64,000 bases of DNA, from the NCBI GenBank assembly GCA_024345305.1, contig BRON01000017.1, positions 496,001-560,000 of the forward strand. The letters run 5' to 3'. The translations under genes and the position numbers were made by a program. Source of the DNA: Mrakia gelida. Its lineage: Eukaryota > Basidiomycota > Tremellomycetes > Cystofilobasidiales > Mrakiaceae. Under the pieces are notes generated by a model that worked only from the letters and a program-made list of their open reading frames with translations, did not search any database and was not told the DNA's origin. Below, in pieces: positions 59,120 through 64,000 of this stretch (positions are counted from its first letter, which is position 1; every line of letters starts with the position of its first letter).

Positions 59120-62100
59120 ATGGCCACCGTCAACATCTCCTACGACTCCTCCGGTTCGTTCCTTCCCCTTCCCTTCCCCACTCTTCCCCTTCTCCACCCT
59201 CAGCATCCCTTCCCCAGCTCGCTCGTCTGACTGACCATCTTCTCTTCCCCCTTGTCTTCGTTCGTTTCGATGCAGGCGACATGATCGCGAACGGGTACGA
59301 CGACATCGTCTACAACATGGGCGATATGGCTTGGATCTTGACTTCTACGGCTTTGGTTCTTATCATGTACGTTTTTCTTTCCGCTCCTTTGTCTTCGAGC
59401 GAGCTCACACGAGCAAAAGGAGGGAGGGAGAGCTGACTTGATCCTCGAAGCTGACTCCCCCTCCTTCTATTCTCTTCCCTCTTCTCGCTCTGAAGGATCC
59501 CTGGAGTTGGTGAGTCGATCTTCCATCTCTTCAAGCTGTAGGGAGAGGGAAGAGCGGCGCCCTCGATGGAGCTGAGCTCTTCCCTCGCTCTCGATCCCAC
59601 AATCACCGCGTCGCTCCTCGATCAATCAACGAACGAAAACTTCCTTCGATCTGACCCCTTCCCTTCCCTTATCTTTCTTCTGGGCGTGGAAATACATAGG
59701 CTTCTTCTACTCGGGTCTCCTTCGAAGGAAGAACGCTCTCTCCATGCTCTACTTGTCCCTCATGTGTCTCGCGGTCGTTTCGTTCCAGGTGAGCTCCGTC
59801 GTCGACCCCGCCCCGCTCACCAACCCTTAATCGGAGCGAACAAGAGCACGCTGACTCGTTCGCTCTCGCTCGCTCGTCCACAGTGGTTCTTCTGGGGTTA
59901 CTCTCTCGCGTTCTCCGAGACTGGGAGCTCCTACATCGGGAACCTCAAGTACTTCGCTCTTCGAAACGTTCTGGACGCGCCTTCGATTGGAGGGACTAAG
60001 ATTCCGGCGAGTTTGTATATGATCTGTGAGTCGCGGTGCAAGTTCAACTCGAAGGTCGGGGCGACGAAGTTCGACTCTGCGTTCGGTTCCGAGCTGACCT
60101 GGTTCCCTTCCGATGACCAGACCAGTGCATGTTCGCGGCTATCACGCCTTGCCTCGCCGTCGGAGGATTTGCGGAGAGGTCGAGACTTGGTCCTGTGAGT
60201 CAAGTTGATCGATGGTCGAGGAGGTGGGAGAGGACGCGAAGAGCTCGCTCGTCTTGTTTCGAAGTTCGAAGTCGCTGACTTCACTTGCTGATTCGTTTGG
60301 GATGCAGCTTCTCGTCTTCGTCTTTGTCTGGTCTACTCTCGTCGTGAGTACTCTCATCGCCCTCTCTAGTCGAGACGCGCAAGGTCGAGGCGAACGAAGA
60401 ACGCGTCGTCTCGTCTCTTCTCGGTTCTCTCTCCCCGATCTTCTTTCTCCCCACTCACCGGAGTCTTTCCCTCTGATTCTCCTTCTCAGTATGACCCCGT
60501 CGCCTGCTGGACCTGGAACTCCAACGGCTGGAGCTTCAAGCTTGGTGGTCTCGATTTCGCCGGAGGTTTGTACATCATGCCCGCACCTCCCTCTCCTCGC
60601 CGCTCTCACTGACCTTCCTCGTCTGGGTTTCAGGAACCCCCGTTCATATCACCTCTGGAACTGCTGCGTTGGCTATCTCGCTCTACCTCGGGAAGAGACG
60701 AGGATACGGAACTGAGAGGTGAGTGGACTTCCGAGTCGTTCGAGTCGAGGCAAGTCGCGACGGGAGACGCTTCCCCCGCCTCATAGACATTGACTGACCT
60801 GTTTTCCTTCTACTGCCATACTTGATCAAGGCTTATGTACAAACCACACAACTGCAATTCCTCTTCTCCTCCCTCCCTCCTCCTCCTCCTCTTTCGTTCA
60901 TCGTTCCGCGTCTCTGACCCCCCGCCCTCTTTGCCTTCCCCTTCCTTCGCAAAGCCTCCTACGTCATCCTCGGCACCGTCCTCCTTTGGTTTGGCTGGTT
61001 CGGATTCAATGGAGGATCCGCTCTCTCCGCCAACCTTCGAGCCGTCTCTGCTTGCATCGTCACCAACCTCAGCGCTTCCGTCGGTGGGATCACCTGGCTT
61101 CTCCTCGATTGGCGACTGGAGAAGAAGTGGTCCGCTGTTGGATTCTGTTCTGGTGCTATTTCGGTGGGTCTTCTTTGTAGGATTGTCGGAGAGCGTTGAG
61201 ATGCGCGAGTCCAGTGTCGAAACGAGAGGACGCGTCGGCTTCGATTTTCGCGTCGAACCGAGACTCGTTGCTGATCCTCACCTCCTCACTGGTTTCTCAG
61301 GGTCTCGTCTGTATCACTCCCGCTTCAGGCTTCGTTGGAGCACCCGCTGCTGTCGCTTTCGGCTTCGTTGGAGGTGTCGCCTGTAACTTCGCGACTAGGA
61401 TCAAGGCGAGTCGACGCGTCGAGGGACGGGGAACGAGGCATGCTGACCGTCCTTCACTCCCTTTCGACCCCCAGTTCCTCATCCACGTCGACGATGCTTT
61501 GGATATCTTCGCGTCTCACGGGGTAACCCTTTCTGCTTCAGTATACTGATTGATCTCATCGAACTGACCCTCTCCACCTTCGCTCTCCAGGTCGGAGGAA
61601 TGGTCGGCTGTCTCCTCACAGCCCTCTTCGCTCAGAAGTCCATCGCCAGCCTCGACGGATTTACTGAGATCGATGGAGGTTGGATCGATCACCACTACAT
61701 CCAGGTGAGCATGAGAACGGAGGGAGGGAGGGAGGGAGGGAGGAGGACAAGACGAGATGCGACGCGACTTGCCTCGCCTTCCTATCGCTGACTCCTCAAC
61801 CTCCTTTCCTTCTTCGATCCAGCTAGCATACCAGACGGCAGATCTTTTGGCCGGCTTTGCTTATTCCTTTGGAGTCACGACCATGTGAGTCGATAACGCG
61901 TTGATGGACTTCGAGAGAAGGAAGACGACGCTGACCTCGGTTCTCGTCGACTTCGACTCCTCAGGATCTGCTGGATGATGCACTACATCCCAGGACTTTC
62001 TCTTCGAGCGAGCGAGGAGGCTGAAATAATCGGTATTGACGATGCTGAGATGGGGGAGTTCAGCTACGGTACGTCGTCGTCTGACTCTCGTTTCACTCTC

Positions 62101-62451
62101 GTCCGTCGATCGATCAGCTCACCCGCCTCTTCCCTCCCTCCCTCCCCTCCTTCCCTTTGCCTCGCAGACTAGTATGTCTCCTCCCTACCCCCTCTCTTCT
62201 CCTTTCTCAAGAGATCGTTCTGACCTCTTCCCGTCCCTCCCCTTTCGTCCCATCACAGCGTCGGTCTCGACCCCGAAGCGCGTCTCGTCCACCACGAGTA
62301 CGAAGGTCAAAATCACGTTGCCATCACCTCCGATAAGGATCAGAAGAGTCCTCCTACCATCAAGCACGAGGATAGGGAGAAGTTCAACTCTCATGACGAG
62401 GAGAAGGAGGTTGGGAACGATGTTGCTGGAGGAGGGAGAGTCGACGTTTGA
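59120..62451 (+). CDS. MEP2: Ammonium transporter, Mep/Amt family
   Basis: An 11-TM plasma-membrane ammonium permease. Joined exons read YNMGDMAWILTSTALVLIMI, PGVGFFYSGLLRRKNALSML, VVSFQWFFWGYSLAFSETGS, TPCLAVGGFAERSRLGPLLV and LGGLDFAGGTPVHITSGTAA (Amt signature with the first pore His). Later come LLWFGWFGFNGGSALSANLR, GLVCITPASGFVGAPAAVAF and DDALDIFASHGVGGMVGCLL, with the second His of the twin-His pore pair, then DDHYIQ-like sequence before the last TM. The His-His pair and the acidic cytosolic C-tail favour a Mep2-type carrier and possible sensor of low ammonium; Mep1/Mep3-type proteins have Glu at the first position. About fourteen introns, including a 14-nt exon at 59496-59509 coding the IPGVG loop. 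TGA at 62449-62451. Confidence 0.94.
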
Positions 62452-62979
62452 GTTGGGATTGGGGATCGCTTCGACGTCTCGGTTTCTCTCCCTCGCTCGC
62501 TTGTCTGCCTTTTTGAGTTCTTCTTTCGTTCACGATTAGTCTAGCTTGGTTCTTTCCGCTCCCTCTTCCTTTCTCCTCGCTTCGCTCTCAACCTCGTTGT
62601 ACGTCTCTCTCTTTTCGTTTCGTTTCTTCTCGTCTTTTGTAAGGGTCGACGCGTTCGACGTTCGTTGTATTCGAGTCTCGATACTCATCTCATGCGCTTT
62701 CTTTTCTCTTCTCGAGGCGGACCTGGGCAAGAGGAAGGAAGGAATGAAGTTCGACGAGAAGGGCGAAAGCTCGACGCGTCGTCCTTTCTTCTCGCGTCTT
62801 CGTCCATCCCCCGACACATCCGATGGAGATAGTGCAGCCTCACGGACAAATGTTGTCACTGTGAAGATGAAGCAGAATGTATGGGAGAGAGTACAACGCG
62901 ATCTAAACGAAAACAGAGCGAAATGACGACGCGACGGCGTCGAGAACAAAATCGAACGAAGCGAGAGAAGAAAGCGACT
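62452..62979. other. Convergent 3' intergenic region
   Basis: 528 bp between the ammonium transporter stop and the stop of the minus-strand fucosyltransferase-like paralogue. Presumed 3' UTRs; no gene seen. Confidence 0.35.
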
Positions 62980-64000
62980 CTATATCGTCGCGCCGATAGC
63001 GAGGCTGGGATCCTTGGGTCCGACCATGTGGGAGAGACCTCCGTTCCAGTCCTGCGAAGAAGGTATGAAGGAAGAAGATTGGTCAGCGCGAGCGATTCGA
63101 AGTTGAGACGAGACGCGAAGAAAGGAGAAGAGGGGGAAGAGTGAGCGCACCTGAGTTCGGCGGCCGGCTAGCATGCTCACTGTAGAGACGAGGGAGAAAA
63201 ATTGAAAGGGTGATGGGTCAGAAGGGGGATGGGGAGAGAAATGAGCAGGACGTGGAGGTGGGAGCAGGCGAAGAGGGGAGGACGGGGGGAAGAGGGCGAC
63301 GAACTTGTTGACATTTCCGTTCCGATGAAGTGGTCTCCCTCAGAGAGGAGAACGGTATCTATTAAGGTCGTGTACCTAGAAGTCGAAACGAGATCGAAGT
63401 CAGCAAACGAGCGAAAGAGAAAGTCGCGTCGAAGAAAACAAAGCCAGAACTAGATTCACCACCCTCCATACTCCTTTACCAACTTCAAGCTCTCCGCCCC
63501 CTCCCCATCAAAGCTCGTCTTCCACCCTCTCTCCTTGATCTCCGCGAAGAACTCCTCCTCGTACTCGTCGGTCACGACCAAGACGTTCTTGGGGACGCGA
63601 CGACCTTCTTTTGCGAGTTGGTTTTGCATCGTCGCGAGAGCGTGAGCGAACTGAGCGATGGACCAGCAGGAGCGAGGAGGGTGATCTTTGCAGAAGGTTT
63701 CGGAGTTGCCGTGGTCAATGTGCATGGTGATGAACTGGAGGGAAAGGAGAGGGAGGAAGAGAGGGACGTTGTCAGTTTCGAATGCGACGCGTCGTTCCTC
63801 CGCTCGCCCCTCGTACGATCTCGAGCTGCCGCAAAGCTAGAACTAATCCATAACGCTCGATCCATTTACCGCCGTCTCAAAGAGAGGCAAAGCAAGCCCA
63901 GAAAGACTCACTGGCGGCGTCTCTCCTCCCTCCTCGACTCCAAACGCCCTCCTCAAAACAACTCTGCTCTGCTCCACCAGCTCGTCCCTAAACCTCATGG
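62980..64000 (-). CDS. O-fucosyltransferase-like paralogue, 5' part outside window
   Basis: Only the last four exons or so are inside the window; the gene continues past 64000. From the edge inward it reads MRFRDELVEQSRVVLRRAFG, then FITMHIDHGNSETFCKDHPP, VPKNVLVVTDEYEEEFFAEI, KERGWKTSFDGEGAESLKLV, YTTLIDTVLLSEGDHFIGTE, then MSMLAGRRTQDWNGGLSHMV and a short tail. It aligns block for block with the gene at 47402-49686, including intron positions and phases, so the two are paralogues. The H-x-R-x-G-D signature of that gene is H-x-D-x-G-N here: the Arg and Asp are replaced. This may mean lost or altered transferase activity. The intron at 63304 uses a GTTCGT donor at the position where the paralogue has GTAAGT. 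Confidence 0.78.

Overview
The window is nuclear DNA from a basidiomycete fungus, most likely a yeast-like member of Pucciniomycotina (Microbotryomycetes such as the Rhodotorula/Sporobolomyces group). This placement is inferred from gene content and gene architecture; no rRNA or other marker is present. The sequence is GC-rich by eye. Genes sit close together on both strands and are cut by many short introns, mostly about 60-120 nt, with GTGAGT-like donors, a CTGAC branch-like box and a pyrimidine tract before CAG or TAG. All gene models were assembled by hand from splice signals and protein-family conservation. Outer ends are firmer than internal junctions.

Layout, left to right. 0.3-1.7 kb: unrecognised disordered protein (-). 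2.4-5.6 kb: MFS multidrug-type transporter (+). 6.0-7.2 kb: protein with two GFA/CENP-V-type zinc domains (-). 7.4-9.3 kb: F-box protein (+), followed closely by a doubtful spliced ORF. 10.2-13.5 kb: large disordered basic protein (-). 14.0-15.5 kb: ribokinase (-). 15.9-18.9 kb: CMT1/CAP59-type mannosyltransferase (+). 19.1-20.4 kb: multipass membrane protein (-). 21.3-24.3 kb: SGNH-hydrolase-like protein (+). 24.6-26.9 kb: glycosyltransferase-like protein (-). 27.7-29.8 kb: WSC-domain membrane protein (+). 30.3-34.5 kb: calcineurin catalytic subunit (+). 35.1-36.5 kb: SAM methyltransferase (-). 36.7-37.0 kb: broken 3' fragment of an FAD-oxidoreductase gene (-). 37.1-40.3 kb: pantothenate-type transporter (-). 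40.7-43.3 kb: intact FAD oxidoreductase (+). 43.7-46.8 kb: alkaline phosphatase (+). 47.4-49.7 kb: O-fucosyltransferase-like protein (+). 50.2-52.2 kb: decapping protein Dcp1 (+). 52.9-55.9 kb: GH13 alpha-amylase-like protein (+). 56.5-58.5 kb: GRGGAGN-repeat (DUF3602) protein (-). 59.1-62.5 kb: ammonium transporter (+). 63.0-64.0 kb: partial paralogue of the O-fucosyltransferase-like gene (-), running off the right edge.

Two functional themes stand out. Surface glycan and wall biology is represented by the mannosyltransferase, SGNH protein, glycosyltransferase-like protein, WSC protein, amylase-like enzyme and two O-fucosyltransferase-like proteins. Nitrogen and nutrient uptake is represented by the ammonium transporter, the pantothenate-type transporter and the FAD amine/amino-acid oxidase-type enzyme; the promoters of these last genes contain GATAAG boxes.

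The most striking signal is in the splicing. Conserved protein sequence appears to require exons of 1 nt (calcineurin) and 4 nt (twice in the DUF3602 gene), besides many exons of 12-21 nt. A non-standard donor, GTTCGT, recurs at least eleven times. A duplicated, frameshifted relic of the FAD-oxidoreductase 3' end is the clearest genome-rearrangement scar. No mobile element, CRISPR array, rRNA or convincing tRNA was found.
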